Shown in pieces: positions 1 through 6,265 of a stretch of 7,511 bases of DNA. Position 1 is the first letter of the stretch. Each line of letters opens with the position of its first letter. The translations under genes were made by a program, and so were the position numbers. Location: positions 1 to 7,511 of the forward strand of contig DAOUTT010000097.1 in assembly GCA_030668545.1 (NCBI GenBank). The letters are read 5' to 3'. This DNA comes from Anaerolineales bacterium (lineage in GTDB: Bacteria; Chloroflexota; Anaerolineae; Anaerolineales; E44-bin32). Under the pieces are notes generated by a model. The model saw only the letters and a list, made by a program, of their open reading frames with translations, was not told where the DNA came from and did no database searches.

Positions 1-475
1 ATCTGTGATGCTCCTCGGATCGAGCGTAGGAGAGAACCTGAACTGGGAAACCTCTCTTAGCTAGAAGTAAAAGGAACATATTGAAACTGCTTATGTGCCC
101 GCCCACGAACACAACGCCATGCCCACTGCTCTGGGCTTCGAGTGCACTATGAATTAAAGATTCATCAATTTCACAGACCGATTCAAGACCATCTAATCCG
201 GAAGCCATCATCCTGAACCAATCCACATAACCATGCGCCGCGTTCTGCAAGACCCTGCCGACTCCACCATCAAGTTCTGACGACGAGTAAGAGATCCCTT
301 TCACAACCGCGAGGTTGCTCCGTACTGCTTGATAAAGTGCACTGTCTTCCTTAGCAGCGAGCCTCGCAGCTATAAAGTCAGCTAAGTGGAAAGCCTGCTG
401 TCGAGTTAGCACTCGACCCAGAAATGCTCCAGCCATAGGTCCTATATAGCTGTTGATGAATTCATTGAGCGCCAT
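1..475 (-). CDS. Lysophospholipid/lipid A-type acyltransferase, 5' part (runs off left edge)
   Basis: This is a partial minus-strand gene, open from ATG at 475-473 to the window edge; about 158 codons are visible. I translated it by hand. It begins MALNEFINSYIGPMAG and reaches a hydrophobic segment GVVFVGGHISSFNMFLLLLA, then RGFPVQVLSYARS. A histidine followed by a strand/helix and 'RGFPVxVL' is the layout of the LpxL/HtrB-like (Lip_A_acyltrans) acyltransferases, which transfer an acyl chain to a glycolipid or lysolipid at the inner face of the membrane. Members are usually close to 300 residues, so roughly half is missing. The catalytic motif of the family is HX4(D/E); here it reads HISSFN, with Asn in the acidic position. 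The start is the first ATG after an in-frame TGA; a GGGGAG at about 10 bases upstream is a fair ribosome binding site. It follows the glycosyltransferase by 48 bases on the same strand, so the two are probably co-transcribed. The family call is moderately sure; the substrate is unknown. Confidence 0.7.
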   Translation of the reverse strand, partial: MALNEFINSYIGPMAGAFLGRVLTRQQAFHLADFIAARLAAKEDSALYQAVRSNLAVVKGISYSSSELDGGVGRVLQNAAHGYVDWFRMMASGLDGLESVCEIDESLIHSALEAQSSGHGVVFVGGHISSFNMFLLLLAKRGFPVQVLSYARSEEHHR

Positions 476-523
476 CGATACGCAACTCCCCGAGGTTAAT
501 CATGATACCAAAACATCATTTAC

Positions 524-1225
524 CTAAGCGTTCGGCGTCTGTTCGTTTTTCAACTCCTGAACCCTCTTATGCGCCACCCAGACCATATCTATGAACTTGA
601 CCGAATCATGAAATGGGTGAAAGTAACTCTTCTTCCCAATTCCATAGATCGTACGTATGTCCACCCATCCGATGACCAAATCAGCCGCTACGGCTTCGAC
701 GACAACTTCTACTTCGAATTCAAATCCCGTTCGTTCCATGTCCACAGTCTCTAGCAATTTACGTGTGTAGAGACGGTACCCACATTGGTTGTCATAAATC
801 CTTATTCCCAGGGCTTGCGAGAGCATCCATGTTCCGACCCCATTGCCGAAGGCGCGGTAAAGAGGCATCTCCCGGAAATCACGGCGACCGATGATTAAAT
901 CCCCCTCTTCCCGCTCGTAGGCTTCGATGAACTTAGGTGCTTCCTCTGGGTCATGCTGTCCATCTGCATCCAGCGTGAGCACGGCATCGTAGCCTCTTTC
1001 CAGCGCCCACGTGAATCCCGTAGACAGCGCCACACCCTTGCCCATATTCTGTGGATGGACCACAACATTAGCCCCCACATCCCGGGCAGTGGGTACTGTG
1101 TCGTCGCTTGATCCGTCATCAACCACAAGAACGGGTAAGGAATCACGAAATGCTTCAATGACCGGTCGAATTCGACTTGCTTCATTCCAGGCAGGAATTA
1201 ATACGAGTATATTTGGTCTACTCAT
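524..1225 (-). CDS. Family 2 glycosyltransferase (polyprenyl/dolichyl-phosphate sugar synthase-like)
   Basis: A complete 233-residue protein with a GT-A fold of family GT2. Near the N-terminus LVLIPAWNEASRI is the nucleotide-sugar binding strand, DDGSSDD (36-42) is the usual first acidic motif, NMGKGVALSTG (60-70) follows, and DADGQHD (86-92) contains the DXD metal-binding motif. QCGYRLY (147-153) is the late acceptor-side motif typical of the DPM1/DPMS-like branch that passes a sugar from a nucleotide donor to a polyprenyl phosphate. There is no transmembrane segment, so it should be a peripheral enzyme on the cytosolic membrane face. The ATG at 1225-1223 is preceded by AAGGG about 8 bases upstream. 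The gene ends with TAG, 48 bases before a lipid acyltransferase on the same strand, which suggests joint work on a glycolipid or other envelope lipid; that is inference. Donor and acceptor cannot be told from sequence. Confidence 0.9.
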   Translation of the reverse strand: MSRPNILVLIPAWNEASRIRPVIEAFRDSLPVLVVDDGSSDDTVPTARDVGANVVVHPQNMGKGVALSTGFTWALERGYDAVLTLDADGQHDPEEAPKFIEAYEREEGDLIIGRRDFREMPLYRAFGNGVGTWMLSQALGIRIYDNQCGYRLYTRKLLETVDMERTGFEFEVEVVVEAVAADLVIGWVDIRTIYGIGKKSYFHPFHDSVKFIDMVWVAHKRVQELKNEQTPNA

Positions 1226-1531
1226 CCGTTGAACCCTTATTTATCCTTGTCACTGACTCTCAGAAGCCCTGATCCAGTAGAGAGCATGACAGTCTATATG
1301 ACCCAGTTGGAAAATGACAGCGAAACATCATTCACACGTCAGGCACGCTTCGTCGTTTAATTCTAGTCTAGCCATGCCAGAGGTCAAGTATTCAGATCTT
1401 GCAGAAATGTACGGCCTGTTGGGGGAACCCTGGCAATGAGTTGGCAGACAATCGAGTGCTATTTACCTATTTGCATGTTAAACATGATTGGCTACACTAT
1501 TATTATGTTCTGGTTTCGGAGGTAAAAAAGC
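1226..1531. other. Divergent intergenic spacer
   Basis: These 306 bases separate the minus-strand glycosyltransferase operon from the plus-strand cluster, so they must hold the promoter(s) for both directions unless upstream transcripts read through. I see no RNA gene, no long inverted repeat and no credible coding region. The stretch is AT-richer toward 1455-1510, just before the zinc-ribbon gene, where a weak promoter-like pair is listed separately. I found no convincing -35/-10 pair for the minus strand. Confidence 0.6.
1478..1506 (+). promoter_or_regulatory. Possible sigma70-type promoter of the DUF2207/radical SAM cluster
   Basis: TATTAT (1501-1506) matches five of six bases of the -10 consensus. 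The hexamer 17 bases upstream, TTAAAC (1478-1483), is a poor -35 element. Transcription would begin near 1513 and leave a short leader carrying the GGAGG site at 1518-1522. The AT-rich context makes chance matches likely, so this is only a candidate. Confidence 0.25.
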
Positions 1532-1885
1532 ATGGGAAAAGTTATCGGGTATATTGCAACCGCTATCCTCATATTATTCGGTGTCCTTATGATCATAGGC
1601 GCCACCGATGAAACCGGAGATCCAATATGGATCCCAATTGGCGGTTTCCTAATCGTACTTGGCCTCGGGATGATCTGGCTTATTGGGCGAAAAGCAAAAT
1701 CGGATTCTACCGAGCTGATCCAGAAGATTGAGCTCTCTGGCGATGTAAATCTTGAAGCGTTATCCTGTCAGAGTTGCGGAGGCGCATTGTCTCCTGACAA
1801 TATCAAGATGGTCGCTGGTGCGCCTGTCGTCACATGCCCCTATTGCGACTCTACCTATCAACTTTCAGAAGAACCCAAGTGGTAA
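1532..1885 (+). CDS. Small two-TM protein with C-terminal zinc ribbon
   Basis: A 117-residue protein of unknown function. Residues about 3-24 and 31-52 are two hydrophobic membrane helices joined by a short acidic loop (ATDETGD). GRKAKS follows the second helix, so by the positive-inside rule the remainder faces the cytosol. The C-terminal part holds two CXXC pairs, C79/C82 in CQSCGG and C102/C105 in CPYC, spaced as in a rubredoxin-like zinc ribbon; the 'CPYCDSTYQ' ending is typical of such knuckles. GGAGG at 1518-1522 lies 9 bases before the ATG and is a strong ribosome binding site, which fixes the start. It is the first gene of the plus-strand run and is followed after about 40 bases by the DUF2207-like gene. 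Co-direction and spacing suggest an operon, but a role in the tail-modification model is unproven. All four cysteines needed for a zinc site are present. Confidence 0.85.
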   Translation: MGKVIGYIATAILILFGVLMIIGATDETGDPIWIPIGGFLIVLGLGMIWLIGRKAKSDSTELIQKIELSGDVNLEALSCQSCGGALSPDNIKMVAGAPVVTCPYCDSTYQLSEEPKW

Positions 1886-1927
1886 CTAAAACGATTTTAT
1901 TTGGTACAGCATAAAGTGGAGCGACTT

Positions 1928-3637
1928 ATGACATCTTTACTTATTCCATCTCCATTTGAGGGACCTACGGTGAACAAACCAAAACAGTTTTCGAGCCGCA
2001 GCAGAATCTGGAAAATCTTGTGGATTATAGCGATCCTCGCATCCATGCTTCTTGTATTCTCGTCGCCTGTTTTCGGACAATCCTCCTCGTTCACCGTCGA
2101 CCAGGTGATCGTTGATGTGTATTGGGAGTCGGATGGAAGCGCCCGAATCATCTACATGATCGCTTTCACCAACGACCCCTCCGGCCCACCGATCGATTTC
2201 GTCGACATCGGGACGCCAAGTAATAATTACAATCTTGGGTACATGTCAGCGACGATCGACAACATCACCATCGCTCACATCGCTGACTCCGAGTACATAT
2301 CCACCGGCATCGAATTGGGCTTAGGCAGCAACGCCATTCAGCCAGGCCAGAAAGGCATAGTAATCGTTGACCTGGGTCCAGTAAACGGACTTCTCTACAA
2401 AGATTCCCAGGAAGACGACTACGCCAGCGCGCGCTTCGAACCTAATTACTTCGACAGAGACTTGGTCCATGGAAGTACAGACATCACGGTGAGATTTCAT
2501 CTGCCGCCTGGAGTTCAGCCTGATGACCCCCGCTGGCATGAATCGCCGAGCGGCTGGTCCAGCGAACCCGAAACTTATCTAGACAATGAAGGACGTGTTG
2601 TTTACCAGTGGCACAATCCCGGGGCGAACGCCTACACAGAATACGAGTTTGGCGCATCCTTCCCCAGCGAATATGTCCCGGCCGACAGCATCAGCTCATC
2701 ATCCCTTCGATTAGATTTAAGTGCGCTGACACCCATCTGTTGTTTCGGCGGTTTCTTCTTATTGATTCTGGGGATAATCGGTCTTTCGGTTTACTCAACC
2801 AATAAAAGTAAATTAGACTACTTACCACCGAAGATTTCGATTGAAGGGCACGGTATCAAACGCGGATTGACCGCAGTCGAAGCAGCTGTACTTTCCGAAA
2901 CGCCGCTCGACCGGGTGCTCATGATGATCCTTTTCTCCGTGATAAAGAAAGGCGCGGCCAAGGTGGTGAACGAGGATCCTCTCACCCTCGAGCGCCTCGA
3001 TACAGGATCGAAAATCCGGGACTATGAACGTGATTTTCTCAAAGCGGTAATCGATGAACCCAAGAAGAAGCGACGGTCCAACCTGCAGACGGTGACCATT
3101 AATCTTGTGAAGTCCGTACAGAAAAAGATGAAAGGCTTCAGCCTTAAGGAAACCAACGCGTATTACAAGTCGATCACCAAGAAAGCCTGGCAGCAAGTTG
3201 AAAATGCGGAGACTCCGGAGATCAAATCGGAACGCTTCGCCGAAGATATCGAGTGGACGATGCTCGATGACGACTTCGATGATAGAACCAAACGAGTATT
3301 CAGGACAGGCCCGGTATACGTGCCGATGTGGTGGGGCTCGTACCGACCAAGCTCAATTCCCAGCACTAAATCAGCCGCACCAATGCCAAGCGGGAAAGGT
3401 ATCTCGCTCCCGACACTCCCCGGCTCAGACTTCGCAGCCTCCGTCGTGAACAGCGTTCAGGATACCGCCGCAGGTCTTGTGGGGAGTATTCCCGGCTTTA
3501 CACAGGGTGTGACCAAGACGACCAATCCACCACCTCCTCGCTCCATCAGCTCCGGTTCATCCAGGAGCGGCGGAGGATGTGCCTGTGCCTGCGCATGTGC
3601 GGGATGTGCTTGTGCCTGTGCTGGAGGGGGTCGGTGA
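1928..3637 (+). CDS. Membrane-anchored DUF2207-like protein with C-terminal Cys-Ala repeat tail
   Basis: 569 residues from ATG 1928. Residues about 29-50 form a signal peptide (basic RSRIWK, then ILWIIAILASMLLVF, probable cleavage after VFG). An extracytoplasmic beta-rich domain extends to about 265 and a transmembrane helix covers about 268-289 (PICCFGGFFLLILGIIGL). NKSK follows, placing the rest in the cytosol. The cytosolic part contains GIKRGLTAVEAAVL and a DRVLMMILFSVIKKGA segment like those I remember from DUF2207 proteins. A Pro/Ser/Gly-rich linker (about 472-550) leads to the tail: seven cysteines (551, 553, 555, 557, 560, 562, 564) alternating with Ala and one Gly, ending AGGGR. The tail uses mixed codons, so it is not simple DNA slippage. 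GGAG lies 6 bases before ATG 1928. A GTG at 1970 with GAGGGA 6 bases upstream would give a more usual signal peptide and is a real alternative start. The stop TGA overlaps the GTG start of the radical SAM gene. Likely role, by inference: substrate of that enzyme. Molecular function unknown. Confidence 0.88.
   Translation: MTSLLIPSPFEGPTVNKPKQFSSRSRIWKILWIIAILASMLLVFSSPVFGQSSSFTVDQVIVDVYWESDGSARIIYMIAFTNDPSGPPIDFVDIGTPSNNYNLGYMSATIDNITIAHIADSEYISTGIELGLGSNAIQPGQKGIVIVDLGPVNGLLYKDSQEDDYASARFEPNYFDRDLVHGSTDITVRFHLPPGVQPDDPRWHESPSGWSSEPETYLDNEGRVVYQWHNPGANAYTEYEFGASFPSEYVPADSISSSSLRLDLSALTPICCFGGFFLLILGIIGLSVYSTNKSKLDYLPPKISIEGHGIKRGLTAVEAAVLSETPLDRVLMMILFSVIKKGAAKVVNEDPLTLERLDTGSKIRDYERDFLKAVIDEPKKKRRSNLQTVTINLVKSVQKKMKGFSLKETNAYYKSITKKAWQQVENAETPEIKSERFAEDIEWTMLDDDFDDRTKRVFRTGPVYVPMWWGSYRPSSIPSTKSAAPMPSGKGISLPTLPGSDFAASVVNSVQDTAAGLVGSIPGFTQGVTKTTNPPPPRSISSGSSRSGGGCACACACAGCACACAGGGR
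3578..3634 (+). repeat. Cys-Ala dipeptide repeat tail (coding)
   Basis: In the frame of the DUF2207-like gene these codons give four Cys-Ala units, a Gly, three Cys-Ala units, then GGGR and stop. Six Cys codons are TGT and one is TGC; the seven Ala codons are spread over GCC, GCA, GCG and GCT. That synonymous variety indicates selection on the peptide rather than a freshly expanded microsatellite. Such a tail could be a site of enzymatic crosslinking, lipidation or metal binding; the neighbouring radical SAM gene favours crosslinking or related modification. Confidence 0.9.
3623..3636 (+). promoter_or_regulatory. Embedded ribosome binding site and overlapping GTGA start/stop
   Basis: GGAGGGGG (3623-3630) lies 6 bases (counted from GGAGG) before GTG 3634-3636. 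The GTG overlaps the TGA stop (3635-3637) of the DUF2207-like gene. The Shine-Dalgarno bases are at once the Gly codons GGA-GGG-GGT of the Cys-rich tail. This decides the start of the radical SAM gene and implies translational coupling between substrate tail and enzyme. Confidence 0.8.
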
Positions 3638-5007
3638 GATTGCACCTCCCCTTTCGTGGTGATTTGAGCGGAAAACGCTTCGAACCGGGTCTCTACGCCT
3701 ATACCCAAGAATCTGAGGATGGGCGCGCCCAGATCCACCTGCGGATCGATCAGGATGGAACGGGACTGCTCCTGATTAACGCCAACCGAGCACTTCATCT
3801 GAATTCCACAGCAGCCAGGATGGCGTGGTTGATACTCGAGGAACTGCCAGAACCTCACGCTATTCGGGAAATCCGCAAATCCTTCAAGGTCTCATCCACT
3901 CAAGCTCGGAGAGATTTCAGCGAGATTCAAACGCAAATCAATGAGCTAATCAAACCCGACGGGGCATGCCCTGTCCATGATTTGGCAATTGACATCCTGC
4001 CACCTTTCGCAGCGAAACCCAGCGCACCCTACCGGATGGACCTGGCGCTGACATATCGCTGCAACGATAACTGCCCTCACTGCTTCAACTCCTGATCGCG
4101 CGACTATCCCGAAATGGAGACGGGGGATTGGATTGACATCATCGACATCCTCTGGGATTTGGGAATCCCGCATATTTGTTTCACGGGCGGTGAAGCCACC
4201 CTGCGTTCCGACCTGCCAGATTTGATCGCTCATGCACAATCGAAGGGACAGATCACAGGACTGCTCAGCAATGGCCGACGTCTCGCTGATCGCGGTTTTT
4301 TAGACCGTTTGCTTACGGCGGGTCTGGATCACATCCAGATCACGCTAGAGTCACACCATGAAGAAGTCCACGACAGAATGGTCGCGACTCGCGGCGCCTT
4401 CCGTCAGACGGTCGAAGGTATTCAAAATTGCGTCGATGCGGGTGTCTACGTGATGACCAACACGACAATGCTCGCTGAGAATGGTCCCGAAATCGGGGAG
4501 ACCGTTGATTTCCTCGCCGATCTGGGAGTTAAAACTGTCGGCCTCAACGCGCTGATCTACGCCGGTAAAGGCGCAACCGTGGGAACTGGGATGCTGGAAG
4601 CAGACCTCGGACCGCTCCTCGAGCGCGTGCGCGCGAAAACGGACCAGTACGGGCAACGGTTGATTTGGTATACGCCAACCCAATACTGTCACTTCGATCC
4701 GGTTCAGATGGAGCTAGGCGTGAAAGCTTGCACAGCGGCGTTATACAACATGTGCGTCGAACCCAACGGGGATGTGATCCCATGTCAATCTTTTTATGAA
4801 CCGTTGGGCCATATCCTCCGCGATTCTTGGGATAGCATCTGGAATCACGAACGCGCGATCTGGCTCCGCGAACGAAAGTATATTCCCGCCGCCTGCGAGA
4901 ATTGCGCCGTACTTTCTGAGTGCGGCGGCGGATGCCCACTTACATTGATGAACCGATCAGATCACGAGCCCATCGCTTTTCAGAATCTCGTGCCGCACAG
5001 TATCTAG
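3634..5007 (+). CDS. Radical SAM/SPASM enzyme with N-terminal PqqD-like domain; in-frame TGA at codon 154
   Basis: 457 codons before the TAG if the TGA at 4093-4095 is read through. Residues about 33-106 resemble a PqqD/RiPP recognition element (GTGLLLINANRALHLNSTAA, then a helical part). The radical SAM cluster motif CX3CX2C is C143, C147, C150; GGEAT (185-189) is the SAM-binding motif. The SPASM region has C366-X12-G-X4-C384, then C421-X2-C424-X5-C430-X3-C434, which fits the family pattern except that the final cysteine of the usual set of seven is absent. C374 is an additional candidate ligand. Enzymes of this class use a 4Fe-4S cluster and SAM to make a 5'-deoxyadenosyl radical and install thioether or C-C links in peptides; auxiliary clusters sit in SPASM. 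TGA lies four codons after C150, and the frame is intact on both sides. An upstream ATG at 3577 lies inside the tail repeat and is less likely. Probable substrate, by inference: the Cys-Ala tail encoded immediately upstream. Sixteen bases separate it from its paralogue. Confidence 0.85.
4093..4095 (+). other. In-frame TGA inside the radical SAM gene (Sec codon, nonsense mutation or sequence error)
   Basis: The codon follows CPHCFNS and precedes SRDYPEM. Reading continues in the same frame with full conservation of radical SAM and SPASM motifs for another 303 codons, so this is a single codon event, not a frameshift. The cysteine-free paralogue has Arg near the aligned position (LARERVDREL), which makes a CGA-to-TGA change a simple explanation. 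TGA clearly serves as a true stop for two other genes here (3635-3637 and 6197-6199), so the genome does not read TGA generally as an amino acid. Recoding as selenocysteine would need a SECIS hairpin and Sec machinery elsewhere. Confidence 0.9.
4106..4128 (+). promoter_or_regulatory. Hairpin just downstream of the TGA, weak SECIS candidate
   Basis: ATCCC (4106-4110) can pair with GGGAT (4124-4128), giving a 5-bp stem and a 13-base loop that begins with G and contains TGGAG. An added G4111-C4121 pair is possible with a two-base bulge. The loop starts about 15-16 bases after the TGA, close to the lower end of the range described for bacterial SECIS elements, whose loops carry G residues recognised by SelB. 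The stem is short, and such pairing arises readily by chance. Confidence 0.22.
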
Positions 5008-5023
5008 CCAGAAGGACACCATC

Positions 5024-6199
5024 ATGGACTCAATAATTGCTCGTTTCTTCACACCAAAAGAACCGCCCCCCGCCCCGGATCCAGGGGTTTATCAAACTAT
5101 GTTCCCGGAAGATGCGGAAAAACCGAACCGACTACATCTGCGCGTGGAGAGCGATGGGACAGGTTTACTTTTAGTTAATGCGGCGACTGTGCTTCACTTG
5201 AACCAAACCGCAACCGAGCACGTTGCCTTGTGGATCCAGGGGTTGGATGAAGAAGATGCTGCAAGAATTATGGCTGCAAGATATAAGTTGAGCCGAAAGC
5301 ACGCCCTGCGGGACCAACGCGAGCTGCGGGATGAAATCCTTACCTTAGCGACAGAGCCTGATCTTGACCCTGTACTATTCCTGGGGATGGATCGTGTTGA
5401 ACCTTACAGCATAGCCCCTTCCGCCCCCTACCGCCTGGATTGCGCGCTCACGTACAAACTTGACGAACAAGGCACTCTCGATCCACTCGCGAGAGAGCGT
5501 GTAGATAGAGAGCTTTCTAAGTCGGAGTGGATGCAGATTCTATCCACAGCATGGGATGTGAATATTCCTCACGTGACGTTCACTGGAGGTGAACCAACGC
5601 TGCGGGAAGACTTACCCGATCTTATCCAATACGCGGAAAGCCTTGGACAGGTCACGGGGATTCTTACGCATGGAAAGCAGTTAGCTGATCCTGCTTACCT
5701 CGATCGTCTCGACAAATCTGGTTTGGACCATATCCTCATAGCATTCGCTCCCGATGACCCTGTTGCCAGGCAAGGCCTGGAACGGGCACTTGAGACGGAT
5801 ATCTTCGTCGCTGTCCATCTGACGCTGGATCCAACAACAATTCCCCAGATTATTGACACCCTGGAAGAACTCTCCCAGATGGGGGTAAAGGCTGTCTCTC
5901 TTGCCGCGATCGAGAAATCTGACCAATGGGTCAATGCGTTAGAACAAGCCCGGGAGAAGGCCGCTGCCCTTGGGTTAGATCTCATCTGGGACCTTCCAGC
6001 GCCCTATTCAGATAAGAACCCAATTGCTGTGGAACTCGAGAATGTGCATCAAGGTGCGGGACGTGCTTGGCTATACGTAGAGCCAGATGGTGACGTCTTG
6101 CCGACGCAAGGCGTGAACCAGGTCCTTGGGAACATCTTGCGTGATCCATGGGATCAGATCTGGGATCAGGCAGTCTCAAGCTATCACGCCACTCCTTGA
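5024..6199 (+). CDS. Cysteine-free radical SAM paralogue (pseudo-enzyme) with PqqD-like domain
   Basis: 391 residues, homologous along nearly its full length to the enzyme just upstream. Shared blocks include LHLR(V/I)xxDGTGLLL (37-50), APYRLD-ALTY (134-144), FTGGEPTLREDLPDL (186-200), LGNILRDPWDQIW (368-380) and YVEPDGDVLP (351-360). Where the upstream protein has CX3CX2C this one reads KLDEQGTLDPLARER, and where it has the SPASM cysteines it has none. The whole protein contains one cysteine (C140). It also stops right where the last SPASM cysteine block would begin. It therefore should not bind iron-sulfur clusters and cannot do radical SAM chemistry, yet the reading frame and the GGEPT SAM-site loop are kept, which suggests a retained structural, recognition or regulatory role rather than decay. 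AAGGA (5012-5016) lies 7 bases before ATG 5024. Sixteen bases after the upstream stop, so very probably co-translated. Alternative: a recently disabled duplicate, but the absence of frameshifts argues against that. Confidence 0.85.
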   Translation: MDSIIARFFTPKEPPPAPDPGVYQTMFPEDAEKPNRLHLRVESDGTGLLLVNAATVLHLNQTATEHVALWIQGLDEEDAARIMAARYKLSRKHALRDQRELRDEILTLATEPDLDPVLFLGMDRVEPYSIAPSAPYRLDCALTYKLDEQGTLDPLARERVDRELSKSEWMQILSTAWDVNIPHVTFTGGEPTLREDLPDLIQYAESLGQVTGILTHGKQLADPAYLDRLDKSGLDHILIAFAPDDPVARQGLERALETDIFVAVHLTLDPTTIPQIIDTLEELSQMGVKAVSLAAIEKSDQWVNALEQAREKAAALGLDLIWDLPAPYSDKNPIAVELENVHQGAGRAWLYVEPDGDVLPTQGVNQVLGNILRDPWDQIWDQAVSSYHATP

Positions 6200-6265
6200 T
6201 GGTTGCTCGCTAGCCCTCCGGAATAGCAAAAGAGTTAATCGATGCTGTACCTTTAGCGGGTCCTC

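Noticed and set aside
569..754. 61-residue plus-strand open frame inside the glycosyltransferase gene
   Set aside because: It is the complement of well-conserved GT2 coding sequence and shows no features of its own.
1399..1611. 70-residue plus-strand open frame overlapping the zinc-ribbon gene
   Set aside because: It has no ribosome binding site or recognisable domain and runs out of frame through a gene with a strong RBS and clear TM and CXXC motifs.
3577..3633. ATG 3577 as the start of the radical SAM protein (MCLCLRMCG...)
   Set aside because: These codons are the out-of-frame reading of the Cys-Ala tail. GTG 3634 has an excellent GGAGG 6 bases upstream and begins the PqqD-like protein sensibly.
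3457..3858. Minus-strand open frame opposite the tail and the start of the radical SAM gene
   Set aside because: Its repetitive AQAQAHPAHAQ sequence is just the antisense of the Cys-Ala codons; no independent support.
4093..4095. Frameshift as the cause of the break in the radical SAM gene
   Set aside because: Both halves are in the same frame, and only one codon separates the conserved blocks.
4093..4095. General reassignment of TGA in this genome
   Set aside because: TGA ends the DUF2207-like gene and the second radical SAM paralogue at sensible positions, so it is used as a stop.
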